DNA of 54,874 bases from Deinococcus sp. (lineage in GTDB: Bacteria > Deinococcota > Deinococci > Deinococcales > Deinococcaceae), in assembly GCF_030523985.1 (NCBI RefSeq), contig NZ_JAUNHK010000005.1, positions 3,843-58,716 on the forward strand. Direction: 5' to 3'. The notes beneath the pieces were generated by a model. The model saw nothing but the letters and a program-made list of their open reading frames with translations. It did no database searches and had not been told where the DNA came from. The position numbers and the translations under genes were made by a program. Shown one piece after another: positions 1 through 7,947 of this stretch (the first letter of the stretch is position 1; every line of letters begins with the position of its first letter).

Positions 1-467
1 TCCGCTACCTGCCGGGGGTGCGTGACCTGCCGCGCACGCGGGGCCGCCTCCTGCTCGACGCGCTGCTGGCAGGGGGCGCGGGCCTGGGCATCACGCTGCT
101 GGTGCTGTCCAGCCTGCGCTTTCTGGCTCCGCCCATCTCACCCTGGTATCTGGTCAATTCGTACGCGGGCGGCGGCGGCAAGAACGCCGTGAACGTGCTG
201 CTGGTGGACTTCCGGGGCTTCGATACGCTGGGTGAGGGGCTGGTGGTGGCGATGGTCGCGCTGGCGGTGTCCAGTCTGGTGCGCCTCGGCAAGCCCGGCA
301 AGACCCGCACCGCGCCGCTGGGCGTCTCGCCCGAGGGAGCACCCATCCTGCCCGAAGGCGAAAAGATTCCGCCGTACTCGGTGATTTATCTGGAGGCTCC
401 CGGCGCTGCGTCCACCCACTCGGCCCAGCCGGAGGCAAGTCATCAGCCGGGGGAAAAGAATGAGTAA
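1..467 (+). CDS. mrpA: MrpA, Na+/H+ antiporter subunit A, 3' end only
   Basis: This is the C-terminal 154 residues of the largest subunit of the Mrp cation/proton antiporter; the gene starts upstream of the window and the first whole codon is at base 3. It shows two or three membrane spans and the family's C-terminal motif around FDTLGEG (codons near 228-248), followed by a cytosolic tail. The GTG at 18 lies inside the gene and is not a start. The stop overlaps the mrpB start by 8 bases, so the two are translationally coupled. In known Mrp complexes subunit A resembles complex I proton-channel subunits; the catalytic part is not visible here. Identity rests on this motif and on the complete mrpB-G series that follows. 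Confidence 0.88.
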   Translation, partial: RYLPGVRDLPRTRGRLLLDALLAGGAGLGITLLVLSSLRFLAPPISPWYLVNSYAGGGGKNAVNVLLVDFRGFDTLGEGLVVAMVALAVSSLVRLGKPGKTRTAPLGVSPEGAPILPEGEKIPPYSVIYLEAPGAASTHSAQPEASHQPGEKNE

Positions 468-1038
468 GAAGAAAAAGACCAAACGTGCGCCCGGCATGAC
501 CGCCCAGGCAGCCCAGACCTCGGCACAGACTTCGGGCCGCACCCCGGCGCGTGACCGCAAGCCCGCGCCGACGGCCGGACACGACGCCCCCACTCCGCCC
601 CCGCTGAGCGGCGACCCCATCCTGCGGAGTGTGAGCCGCGCCGCTTTCGCGCTGGTGATGGTGTTCGCGCTGCTGCTGCTGTGGCGCGGGCATAACGCGC
701 CGGGAGGCGGCTTCATCGCGGGCCTGATGACCGCCTGCGCCCTGATTCTGCACCGCATCGCCACAGGCGAGTCGGCGCTGCGAATAGACCCCGCCCGCCT
801 GATTCCCTGGGGAGCGGCGCTGTCCTTCACGACCGGACTGGTGCCGTACCTGCTGGGCAAACCTTTTCTCAAGACCGATTTCGGCTACCTGACCACGCCC
901 CTGACCGGCGAGTTCGAGTGGGCCACCGCCATGCTCTTCGACATCGGCGTGTTCGGCGTGGTGGTGGGCAGCGCCATGCTGATTGCCGAGTCCCTGACCG
1001 ACGTGCGGCCCACCGAACGGGTGGAAGGAGACGACTGA
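460..1038 (+). CDS. mrpB: MrpB, Na+/H+ antiporter subunit B
   Basis: A 192-residue membrane protein with about four spans (roughly residues 60-76, 82-100, 113-130 and 150-170). The loop motif HNAPGGGF at about residue 78 is the MrpB/MnhB signature. The first 50 residues are an added hydrophilic stretch rich in Lys, Ala, Pro and Thr, starting with a KKKKTK run; typical MrpB proteins have only a short N-terminus. The ATG at 460 overlaps the mrpA stop and the TGA overlaps the mrpC start (TGATG). Expected role: an integral part of the hetero-oligomeric antiporter that exports Na+ in exchange for H+ and supports pH and salt homeostasis. Confidence 0.9.
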   Translation: MSKKKKTKRAPGMTAQAAQTSAQTSGRTPARDRKPAPTAGHDAPTPPPLSGDPILRSVSRAAFALVMVFALLLLWRGHNAPGGGFIAGLMTACALILHRIATGESALRIDPARLIPWGAALSFTTGLVPYLLGKPFLKTDFGYLTTPLTGEFEWATAMLFDIGVFGVVVGSAMLIAESLTDVRPTERVEGDD

Positions 1039-1490
1039 TGGCCTCACTTTTTGCCCTGATTATCGGCATTCTGGTGGCGGCGGGCGTGTTCTTGCTGCTG
1101 TCGCGCTCCATCGTGCGGGTGGTGCTGGGCCTGGCGTTTATCGGCTACGGCGTCAACCTCGCCATCCTGACGGTGGCGGGCCTGGAAAACAAATCTCCGC
1201 CGCTGCTGACGCTGCCGGGGCCGTATGTGGACCCCCTGCCGCAGGCGCTGATTTTGACCGCCATCGTCATCGGCTTTGCGACGACGGCGCTGCTGCTCAC
1301 CGTCGCTCTGCGGGCCTATCAGGTGGCGGGCCACGACGACGTGGAAGCCTTCGGGGACAACCTCGCCCGTGACGCCGACGCCCAGGACGGCATGTACGCC
1401 GACCCGGAGCACCAGAGTCCCGACCGCCCCGACTGGGAGGAACTGCCCCCCCCGCCCCGCATTCCTTCCGGCAAAGGAGGCCGTTCATGA
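1038..1490 (+). CDS. mrpC: MrpC, Na+/H+ antiporter subunit C (NuoK-like)
   Basis: A 150-residue protein with three membrane spans (about 5-22, 28-50 and 70-92) and the MrpC/NuoK feature GYGVNLAIL in span 2. The start is ATG 1038, which overlaps the mrpB stop and has a GGAAGGA ribosome site; an open frame continues upstream but only as a shadow of mrpB. The last 50 residues form an acidic, proline-rich cytosolic tail. In the complex, MrpC corresponds to the small K-type subunit next to the proton-conducting subunit D. The TGA overlaps the mrpD ATG. Confidence 0.9.
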   Translation: MASLFALIIGILVAAGVFLLLSRSIVRVVLGLAFIGYGVNLAILTVAGLENKSPPLLTLPGPYVDPLPQALILTAIVIGFATTALLLTVALRAYQVAGHDDVEAFGDNLARDADAQDGMYADPEHQSPDRPDWEELPPPPRIPSGKGGRS

Positions 1491-3070
1491 GTGCCGAAAC
1501 CGTGACCACGGGGGCGGCGGGCGTGCTGTATTCCTGGCTGCCCCTCGCGCCCATCCTGACGCCGCTGGGGCTGGGGCTGCTGCTGCTCTCGCCCTGGCGT
1601 CGTCCCCTCAAGGTCGCCCTGCTGATGGGCGGCACCCTGCTGACCCTGCTGTTTTCGCTGCTGCTGCTCGTCGCCACTTCGGACGGCAGCGTGCTGGTGA
1701 GTGCCCTGGGCGGCTGGGCGGCTCCTTTCGGCATCGTGATGACCGCCGACCGCCTCGGCGCGTACATGAGCGTGCTGGGGGCGGTGTCGGGGGTGTTCGC
1801 CGCTTGGTTCATGGCCGCCGACGAAGACCGGGTGCGCGAACGCCACCACGCCTTCGCCCTGCTGCTGCTGCTGCTGACGGGCGTGCAACTGTCGTTCCTG
1901 ACCGGCGACCTCTTCAACCTGTTCGTGGCCTTCGAGGTGATGCTGGTCGCCAGTTATGCGCTGGCGGTGCTGGGTTCAACCCGTGAGCAACTGCGCGAGG
2001 GCTTCCGCTACATCGTGATGAATCTGGTGGCCTCGGCGCTGCTGGTGTCGGCCTGCGGACTGGCCTACGGCACGCTCGGCACCCTCAATTTCGCCCACCT
2101 CGCCCAGCGCAGCGCCGAACTGGGGCCGAACGCGACAGTCACGGCCGTCAGTGTGCTGCTGCTCATCGTGTTCGCCGCCAAGGGAGCGCTGTTTCCGCTG
2201 GGCTTCTGGCTGCCCGGCACCTACCCGGCCCTGCCTGCCGCCAGTGGTGCGTTCTTCGCCGCCGTGCTGACCAAGGTGGGCGTCTACGCCATGTTGCGCG
2301 TCTTTACGACCGTCTTTCAGCAGGAAAGCGAGTTGCCCGGCGCGCTGATGCTGGGGCTGGGGGCGGTGACCATGCTCTACGGCGCTCTCGGCGCGGTCAG
2401 TCAGCGCGAGTGGCGGCGCATTCTGTCGTTTACGGTGGTGGGAAGCGTGGGCTATCTCGCCTTCGGGCTGGGTTTGGGTACCCCCGAGGCGCTGCGGGCC
2501 ACCGTCGCCTACCTCGCCGTGAGTGTGCTGGCGACCCTCGCCATGTTCCTGCTGGCGGGCGTGGCCGAGCGGGCGAGCGGTCAGCGCGAGGTCAAGTCAC
2601 GCGGCTTTTTGGAATTCCTGCCACTGCTGGCGGGCTGCTACCTGCTGTGCGCCCTGACGCTCTCCGGCCTGCCCCCGACGGGCGGATTCGTCGCCAAGTA
2701 CGCGCTGGTGCGGGCCGGACTGGCGCAGGGCAGCCCGCTGGCGCTGCTGGCGGTGGTCTCGGCGCTGCTGTCGAGTCTGGTGACGCTCTACGCCCTGCTG
2801 AACATCTGGCGCGGCTTTTTCTGGGGCAAGCACCCGCGTGAAGAACCGGTGCGGCGTGTCCCGCTGTTTCAGCGCCTGCCCGCCTATCTCGCCTCGGTGC
2901 TGGTGGCTGGGCTGGCGCTGGGCGCGGGGCCACTGCTGCACTTTGCCGGGCAGACCTCGCAGGAACTCATCGACCACGGACGCTACATTCGCGGCGTGCT
3001 GGGGAACGAGCCGATCGTGATTCCGCCGCCCCCCACCGGCAGCGACGTGCAGAAAAAGGAGAAGAAATGA
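1487..3070 (+). CDS. mrpD: MrpD, Na+/H+ antiporter subunit D (NuoL/M/N-like)
   Basis: A 527-residue polytopic protein of the proton-conducting complex I subunit family, with about 14 hydrophobic spans. The conserved buried Glu (about residue 150, in LFVAFEVML) and Lys (about 263, in VLTKVGVYA) of this family are both present, along with the FPLGFWLPGTYPALP stretch between them. The start overlaps the mrpC stop by four bases and the stop overlaps mrpE. The C-terminus ends in a short Lys-rich tail. Known role of the family: together with MrpA it provides the ion path for Na+/H+ exchange. Confidence 0.93.
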   Translation: MSAETVTTGAAGVLYSWLPLAPILTPLGLGLLLLSPWRRPLKVALLMGGTLLTLLFSLLLLVATSDGSVLVSALGGWAAPFGIVMTADRLGAYMSVLGAVSGVFAAWFMAADEDRVRERHHAFALLLLLLTGVQLSFLTGDLFNLFVAFEVMLVASYALAVLGSTREQLREGFRYIVMNLVASALLVSACGLAYGTLGTLNFAHLAQRSAELGPNATVTAVSVLLLIVFAAKGALFPLGFWLPGTYPALPAASGAFFAAVLTKVGVYAMLRVFTTVFQQESELPGALMLGLGAVTMLYGALGAVSQREWRRILSFTVVGSVGYLAFGLGLGTPEALRATVAYLAVSVLATLAMFLLAGVAERASGQREVKSRGFLEFLPLLAGCYLLCALTLSGLPPTGGFVAKYALVRAGLAQGSPLALLAVVSALLSSLVTLYALLNIWRGFFWGKHPREEPVRRVPLFQRLPAYLASVLVAGLALGAGPLLHFAGQTSQELIDHGRYIRGVLGNEPIVIPPPPTGSDVQKKEKK

Positions 3071-3582
3071 GAGGGTTTGCCCTCAATCTGTTGCTGGCGG
3101 TGGTCTGGGCGCTCTTTTCGGGCGAGGTCAGCAGCCGCGAACTGGCGGTCGGTTTTCTGGTGGGCTTTCTGATTCTGCGGCTCTTTCCGCACGCGCTGGG
3201 GGCCGAAGAGTACGTGGAACGCAGCCGGGGCTTCCTGGGCTTTCTGGTCTTTTTCGTTCGGGAACTGACCGTCGCCAACGTGCAGGTGGCGCTGATGGCG
3301 CTGCGGCGTGAACCCCGGCTCAGTCCGGTCATCGTGACTGTGCCGCTGCGCCTGCGAAGTGAGCTGAGCCTGACCCTGCTCGCCGCCGTCATCACGCTGA
3401 TGCCGGGCACGGTGGCGATGGGCTTGAGTGCCGACCGCCGCACCCTTTATGCCCACGCGGTGGGCCTACCTGACCTGGATGCGGCGCGGGAAAGTATTTT
3501 GCGGGTCGAGCGTGAACTGTTGCGGTTCTTGCCCGCCGACTCGGTCAGGCGGCCTTGGCGGCCGATGGAGGAACTGGCATGA
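3067..3582 (+). CDS. mrpE: MrpE, Na+/H+ antiporter subunit E
   Basis: A 171-residue protein with hydrophobic N-terminal spans (about 3-20, 22-38 and 55-75) and a soluble C-terminal half, as in MrpE/MnhE. The family pattern VPLRLRSELSLTLLAAVITLMPGT is recognisable in pieces, especially ITLMPGT near residue 118. The ATG overlaps the mrpD stop (ATGA) and the stop overlaps the mrpF start. MrpE is a small accessory membrane subunit needed for assembly or full activity of Mrp antiporters; no separate reaction is known for it. Confidence 0.9.
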   Translation: MRGFALNLLLAVVWALFSGEVSSRELAVGFLVGFLILRLFPHALGAEEYVERSRGFLGFLVFFVRELTVANVQVALMALRREPRLSPVIVTVPLRLRSELSLTLLAAVITLMPGTVAMGLSADRRTLYAHAVGLPDLDAARESILRVERELLRFLPADSVRRPWRPMEELA

Positions 3583-3839
3583 TGATTGATATTGCGCTGG
3601 GCATCGTCACACTGTCGGTGCTGCTGGTGACTTACCGCGTGTTGCGCGGCCCGAGCTGGGGCGACCGCATCATGGCGTTCGACTTTCTGAGCGTGAATCT
3701 GGTGGTGCTGTTCGTCCTGATGGCGGTTCGCACCCACCTGCTGGTGATGCTGGACGCCGCGCTGGTGCTGAGCTTGCTGGGCTTCCTGAGCACGGTGGCC
3801 CTGACCCGCTACCTGCTCACCGGGCGGGTGATGCGGTGA
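3579..3839 (+). CDS. mrpF: MrpF, Na+/H+ antiporter subunit F
   Basis: An 86-residue protein made of three membrane spans, with the MrpF/MnhF motif RVLRGPSWGDRIMAFD near residues 20-35. Two ATG codons stand in tandem (3579 and 3582); a GGAGG site lies just upstream and either could serve. I chose the first, which overlaps the mrpE stop. The stop overlaps the GTG start of mrpG. Its short length is normal for the family. Confidence 0.9.
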   Translation: MMIDIALGIVTLSVLLVTYRVLRGPSWGDRIMAFDFLSVNLVVLFVLMAVRTHLLVMLDAALVLSLLGFLSTVALTRYLLTGRVMR

Positions 3840-4228
3840 CCGATTTCAACCCCTGGCGCGACATTCCTATCCTTATCGGGGCCTTCTTCGTGCTGACGGC
3901 GGCCATCGGGGTGGTGCGCTTTCCCGACCTGTACTCGCGCCTGCACGCCAGCTCCAAGCTGGTCACGCTCGGCTCGGCGGGCATCTTTCTGGGGGTGGCC
4001 CTGTCGTTTCAGGATTCGGCGGCGCTGACCCGGCTCATCGCGGTCCTGCTCTTTCAGTTCCTGACCACGCCGCTCACTGCCTACCTCATCGCCCAGGCGG
4101 CCTATCTGCGCGGGCTGGTGCCGGTGCTGCCGGACGGCGTGGACGACTGGGGCGCACTGGGCAAGGCCGAGGAAGTCGCCCAGGCCGACCGTGACGCGGT
4201 ACGGGCGATGCAGGCGGAAGAGGGCTGA
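3836..4228 (+). CDS. mrpG: MrpG, Na+/H+ antiporter subunit G
   Basis: A 130-residue protein with three spans and the MrpG/MnhG motif VVRFPDLYSRLHASSK near residues 25-40. It starts with GTG at 3836, which overlaps the mrpF stop, and closes the mrpA-G operon. The C-terminal 35 residues are a charged cytosolic tail. Only 8 bases separate it from the end of the convergent gene at 4237, and I see no intrinsic terminator between them. Confidence 0.9.
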   Translation: MTDFNPWRDIPILIGAFFVLTAAIGVVRFPDLYSRLHASSKLVTLGSAGIFLGVALSFQDSAALTRLIAVLLFQFLTTPLTAYLIAQAAYLRGLVPVLPDGVDDWGALGKAEEVAQADRDAVRAMQAEEG

Positions 4229-4236
4229 GGACGAAA

Positions 4237-4545
4237 TTACTCTTCGGCAATGCCCCGCAACTTCTCCACGCGCTCGGCCAGTTCGGGCAGTTCCAGCGCC
4301 CGGAGCGCCTTCGCCGCGCGGGTGACGCCGGGGCCGTCCACCTGGCCCTGATTCCAGCCCGCAATCAGCATGGCGCAGCCCTGGAGCGCCTCGCTGACCG
4401 TTTCCTTGTGAAACATGGCTGCGAGGTTTCCTCCCTGCGGCGGCTTTTGCTGCTGCACCTGGGCCTGTACGTCCAGCACGACCTGCATGAACACCTGGTC
4501 GAGACGGGCGCGGTCTTCGGAAGAAAGGGAAACGGAACCGTTCAT
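4237..4545 (-). CDS. small soluble protein of unknown function
   Basis: A 102-residue protein from the ATG at 4545; a longer reading from a TTG at 4608 is open but its extra 21 residues look non-coding. The sequence is Gln- and Leu-rich and predicted mostly helical (QAQVQQQKPP near the middle, LRALELPELAERVEKL at the end), with no signal peptide or membrane span. I do not recognise a family. It sits alone, convergent with mrpG and divergent from the BON-LysM gene. No strong ribosome site is seen, so the start is uncertain. Confidence 0.65.
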   Translation of the reverse strand: MNGSVSLSSEDRARLDQVFMQVVLDVQAQVQQQKPPQGGNLAAMFHKETVSEALQGCAMLIAGWNQGQVDGPGVTRAAKALRALELPELAERVEKLRGIAEE

Positions 4546-4656
4546 GCCGTGAGTATGCCGTTTGAGGCGGTCTAGGGGCGTCGTCCGTGCAGGGACATTC
4601 CTGGCCAAACCTTAAAAAAACGTGATAAAGCCCACGAAAGGGGATAAGGTCTGGGC

Positions 4657-5418
4657 ATGTGGCCCTTTGGAAAAAATACGGCAGACCGCGTCAAAGAAGC
4701 TTTCAGCGCCAACCCGGTGCTGTCTCCTCTCGGCTTGAATGTTCAGGAAAGCCGTGGCACGGTCAAGGTGACGGGTGAAGCGCCCCGTCAATCCATCATC
4801 GGTCTCATTAATGCGGTGGCGGGTGGCATCAACGGTGTCAAGAACATTGACACCAGCGGCGTGACGATTCTCCAGCAGACCGCTGCTCCCACCACCCAGC
4901 CCCAGGCGGCCCCCACCCCCGCTCCAGCGGCCCAGGTGCAGGACATCCCCGCAACGCCTATTCAGATGCCCGACATCGTCCAGCAGAGCGCAGGCGACGT
5001 AGAGATTGAGGACAGCAGCCGCATCGCCAAGGCTGTGCATCAGGCCATTCGGAGCAACGGCGAACTGGCCGACGACCCCATTGACGTGCTTCAGAGCGGC
5101 AAGAGCGTCATCCTGCGCGGCGTCGTGGACAACGACCACGAACTGCGCCTCGCCGAGAAGATTGCCCGTGACGTCGAAGGCGTGAGCGGCGTGGACGTGA
5201 GCGGCCTGCGCGTGGCGGCGGGCGTCAAGGACCTCGCCAAGGACAAGGACGAGGAAACCGGCGACACCGTGTACACCGTCAAGGCGGGCGACAGCCTCAG
5301 CAAGATTGCCGAGAAGTACTACGGCGACGCCATGCAGTACAAGAAAATCGCCCACTACAACAACATCAGCAACCCCGACCTGATCCACCCCGGTCAGAAG
5401 ATCCGTATCCCCGGCTGA
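4657..5418 (+). CDS. BON-BON-LysM domain protein
   Basis: A 253-residue protein. Residues 8-72 resemble a BON domain (VKVTGEAP then NGVKNIDTSGV), 73-105 is an Ala/Pro/Gln linker, 122-186 is a second, clearer BON domain, and 205-252 is a LysM domain (TVYTVKAGDSLSKIAEKYYG ending in HPGQKIRIPG). BON domains are thought to bind phospholipid and LysM binds peptidoglycan, so an envelope role is likely, yet no signal peptide is seen; the layout is like E. coli YgaU/Kbp, which is cytosolic and binds K+. A -10-like TAAGGT at 4645-4650 stands 6 bases before the ATG, suggesting a leaderless transcript. Confidence 0.85.
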   Translation: MWPFGKNTADRVKEAFSANPVLSPLGLNVQESRGTVKVTGEAPRQSIIGLINAVAGGINGVKNIDTSGVTILQQTAAPTTQPQAAPTPAPAAQVQDIPATPIQMPDIVQQSAGDVEIEDSSRIAKAVHQAIRSNGELADDPIDVLQSGKSVILRGVVDNDHELRLAEKIARDVEGVSGVDVSGLRVAAGVKDLAKDKDEETGDTVYTVKAGDSLSKIAEKYYGDAMQYKKIAHYNNISNPDLIHPGQKIRIPG

Positions 5419-5494
5419 GCCTTTCCTGAGCCTTCGCCCGCTTCCCTGGATGGGGGGCGGGTTCTTTATGGTTACGGCTGCTAGCATCGCTGGC

Positions 5495-5755
5495 ATGGCT
5501 CATCCTGAATTTGTCGGTCTGGTCAACAGCTTGCAAGCGACTGCGGAGGCGGCGCTGGGCGACCTCAACGCAGCGACGGCCTCGGCGGCCCGCGACGGTC
5601 TATTGACCGAGCAGCGTGCCCGTCAAACCGCCGAGCGGAGCCTGGGGCTGCTGCTGATGCTGGCTGAAAAGACACGGGGCAACCTCGACCTCACCGAAGC
5701 CGAACTGCTCTCGGGCGCAGTGGCTTCTCTACGCGAGCGGCTGGCCCAGGCATGA
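5495..5755 (+). CDS. DUF1844 family small protein
   Basis: An 86-residue, all-helical soluble protein. The pattern AERSLGLLLMLAEKTRGNLDLTE in its second half (Leu-rich, EKTRGNL core) is that of DUF1844 proteins, whose function is unknown. I place the start at ATG 5495 because TAGCAT (5482-5487) lies 7 bases before it, a leaderless -10 box; a longer frame from 5450 is open but carries no better start. The stop overlaps the dtd start by four bases (ATGA), so it is probably co-translated with dtd. Confidence 0.8.
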   Translation: MAHPEFVGLVNSLQATAEAALGDLNAATASAARDGLLTEQRARQTAERSLGLLLMLAEKTRGNLDLTEAELLSGAVASLRERLAQA

Positions 5756-6189
5756 AAGCGGTTTTGCAGCGGGTCACGCGGGCCAGTTGCCATGTGGAAG
5801 GCCGCCTGACCGGGGAAACCGGGCCGGGTCTGCTGGTTTTGCTCGGGGTCGCCCCTAGTGACACGGCGGCGACCGCTCAGGCCCTGGCTGCCAAAATCGT
5901 CAAGTTGAGAATTTTCAACGACGAGGCAGGCAAGATGAACCGCTCACTGCTGGACGTGCGCGGAGGGGTACTGAGCATCAGCCAGTTCACCCTATTTGCC
6001 GATGCCAGCCGAGGCAATCGCCCGAGCTATGGAGGCGCGGCGGCCCCAGAACTGGGACGCGAACTGTATGGCGCTTTCAATGAGGCGTTGCGGGCGCTGG
6101 GAGTACAGGTCGGTGAGGGCGTCTTCGGGGCGCACATGCAGATTGAGCTGGTCAACGACGGCCCGGTGACGATTTCGCTGGAGATGTAG
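5752..6189 (+). CDS. dtd: D-aminoacyl-tRNA deacylase
   Basis: A 145-residue protein that matches DTD along its whole length. It hydrolyses D-amino acids (and glycine) mischarged on tRNA. The two active-site signatures are present: SQFTLFAD near residues 78-85 and the C-terminal NDGPVT, which is the NxGPxT motif that, in the dimer, enforces chiral selection through a cis-Pro. The length is normal. The start overlaps the DUF1844 stop. The TAG stop touches the left end of the palindromic repeat at 6189. Confidence 0.96.
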   Translation: MKAVLQRVTRASCHVEGRLTGETGPGLLVLLGVAPSDTAATAQALAAKIVKLRIFNDEAGKMNRSLLDVRGGVLSISQFTLFADASRGNRPSYGGAAAPELGRELYGAFNEALRALGVQVGEGVFGAHMQIELVNDGPVTISLEM

Positions 6190-6267
6190 CTAATACGGAT
6201 TCCGCTTAATTCCTGCACAGTCGGAAAGGCAACGCCTGTGCATCCATAACGCGAAACCCGTATTAGC
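6189..6267. repeat. palindromic small non-coding repeat, copy A
   Basis: A 79-base element bounded by perfect 10-base inverted ends, GCTAATACGG at 6189-6198 and CCGTATTAGC at 6258-6267. Inside, TGCACAG (6214-6220) faces CTGTGCA (6236-6242), giving a second stem. The 71 bases 6193-6263 match 54671-54741 at 69 positions. It lies between convergent genes: the dtd TAG ends at its first base and the response regulator stop (TAA on the minus strand, 6263-6265) lies inside its right end. It resembles the intergenic repeats known to be abundant in D. radiodurans; no coding capacity. Confidence 0.88.
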
Positions 6268-6847
6268 TCAACAGACCGATGCTGCGGGCACGGCTCACAG
6301 CCTCGGTGCGGTCTCCGGCATTGAGCTTGGCATATAGCCGGGCAAGGTGGTCCTTGACCGTGTCGGGGCTGACGCCGAGGTTGTGGGCAATTTCTTTGTT
6401 GGAAAAGCCCTGTGCCAGCAGCGGCAACACCTCGGACTCGCGTGGGGTCAGGCGCGGGACGTCCACTTGCGGCAGGCGGTCTACGTCGGGGTGCGCCACG
6501 ATGTCGCGCAGTTGCCGGGCCAGGCTTTCGGGGTCGGTTTCCTTGCTGACATAGCCCTTGGCCCCAGCGGCGCGGGCCGCCTGCACGATGGCGGGTTCAG
6601 CGAAAGTCGTAATCAGGATGCTCACCACGCGGGGCGCGGTCAGGCGCAGGCGGTCACAGACCTCGATGCCGGTCATGCCGGGCATCTTCACGTCCAGCAG
6701 CGCTGCGTCGGGCTGATAGGTGCGGCACGCGTCGAGGGCCGTCGGGCCGTCGGCAGCCTCGGCCACCACGTCGAAGCCCTGCTGGATGAGGGCGTATTTC
6801 AGGCCCATACGAAAGAGGGGATGGTCGTCGGCAATTACGATTCTCAT
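6263..6847 (-). CDS. NarL/FixJ-type DNA-binding response regulator
   Basis: A 194-residue two-component response regulator. Receiver domain residues 1-118 with the acidic pocket DD at 7-8, phosphoacceptor D52 (in LLDVKMPG), Thr at about 80-81 and Lys102. A LuxR-type helix-turn-helix covers about 130-190 (LTPRESEVLPLLAQG, then FSNKEIAHNLGVSPDTVKDH). It is the partner of the histidine kinase at 6844: its ATG overlaps the kinase stop (ATGA), with a GGAGG ribosome site inside the kinase gene. The target genes are not evident. Its stop codon is supplied by the repeat element. Confidence 0.95.
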   Translation of the reverse strand: MRIVIADDHPLFRMGLKYALIQQGFDVVAEAADGPTALDACRTYQPDAALLDVKMPGMTGIEVCDRLRLTAPRVVSILITTFAEPAIVQAARAAGAKGYVSKETDPESLARQLRDIVAHPDVDRLPQVDVPRLTPRESEVLPLLAQGFSNKEIAHNLGVSPDTVKDHLARLYAKLNAGDRTEAVSRARSIGLLS

Positions 6848-7947
6848 GGGTTGACCTCCGGGAGGACAAGGGTGAACGTGGTGTAGAGAGCAGGGTCAGG
6901 GTGGGCAGCGGGTGAGGCGGCGGGCGGCCCGCAGGCGGCGTGGGGGGTGCGGCTGTAATTCAGTTCGCCGCCATGCGCCAGGGCAATGCGGTGGGCGATG
7001 AACAGCCCCAGGCCCGCTGTGCCCGCCGTGTACTGCTGTCCGGCAATCGTGGTGGGCTGGGCGCTGAAAGGCTGCGCCAGTTCCTCGAAAGGAGCGCTGA
7101 GGCCAGGGCCGTCGTCCTGCACGGTGACGGTGTGGCCCTGAATCTGCAAAGTGACGGTGTGGCGGGCGTAGCGCACGGCGTTCTCGGTCAGGTTGCCGAT
7201 GGCGCGTTCAAGGGCGGCGGCGTCCACCTCGGCCCGGCCTTCGCCACACACCTCCAACCGCAGTTGCCGGGCCTCGGCCTGCGGGGTCAGGCGGCGGGCC
7301 ACCCGGTCGAGCAGTTCGCGCAGGTCGGTGGGCGCACAGTCGAGCCGAATCTGGTCGCGCTCGTAGCGGTGGGCGTCGGCCATCTGCTGCACCAGCGCCA
7401 GCAATCGAGCAGTTTCGGCCTGAATCTGCCGCCCCACCTCGCGGCGTTCGCTCTCGGGCAGGGGCAGTTCGGTGAGGGCCTGGGTGAGGTGCCCGGTGGC
7501 GATCAGGGGCGTCTTGAGGTCGTGAACCAGCGTCGCCATGAAGGCACTCCGCCGCATCTGCTCGGTTCTGAGACGCGTCAGCAGGCTCCCAAACGCCTTT
7601 CGCAGGGCGCGAATTTCACGGGGGTCGTCGCGGTGAAACTGGTCGAAATCTCCCTCGCCCACCTCGACTTCCAGACGGTGAAGCGGCTGAAGCAGGGCGC
7701 CGCTCAGCACATAGCCGATGATGGTGGAGAGCAGGGCCACCGCCAGCATCCACAGAAAGGTGACCCAGGTCAGTTGGGCCGATGAGATGAGGGTCAGCAC
7801 CAAGTTGGGCAAAAACGCCAGAAGTGCGATGACCAGGGTGAACTGAGAACGTAGGGTACGCAGCGAAAGGTTTTGCCTGTCTCGGCCACGCTTGCCCCGG
7901 CCTGAACCCTCTGGGGCAGGCGACAGGACAGAAGTGCGCAGGGTCAT
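6844..7947 (-). CDS. sensor histidine kinase (HisKA type)
   Basis: A 367-residue membrane kinase. Two spans (about 36-55 and 62-82) are separated by only a few residues, so there is almost no periplasmic sensor and it probably senses within the membrane. A HAMP-like linker (83-135) leads to the dimerisation/phosphoacceptor domain with H142 in VHDLKTPL, then the ATPase domain with N box (NLTENAVRYA), G1 (DDGPGL) and G2 (GTAGLGLFIA). Start ATG 7947 is chosen because TACAGT (7954-7959 on this strand) lies 6 bases before it; an ATG 39 bases further upstream is also open. It forms an operon with the response regulator. Confidence 0.93.
   Translation of the reverse strand: MTLRTSVLSPAPEGSGRGKRGRDRQNLSLRTLRSQFTLVIALLAFLPNLVLTLISSAQLTWVTFLWMLAVALLSTIIGYVLSGALLQPLHRLEVEVGEGDFDQFHRDDPREIRALRKAFGSLLTRLRTEQMRRSAFMATLVHDLKTPLIATGHLTQALTELPLPESERREVGRQIQAETARLLALVQQMADAHRYERDQIRLDCAPTDLRELLDRVARRLTPQAEARQLRLEVCGEGRAEVDAAALERAIGNLTENAVRYARHTVTLQIQGHTVTVQDDGPGLSAPFEELAQPFSAQPTTIAGQQYTAGTAGLGLFIAHRIALAHGGELNYSRTPHAACGPPAASPAAHPDPALYTTFTLVLPEVNP

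Noticed and set aside
918..1037. A longer mrpC starting at 918
   Set aside because: The extra N-terminus is Arg/His-rich shadow sequence inside mrpB; the ATG at 1038 has a ribosome site and the usual stop/start overlap.
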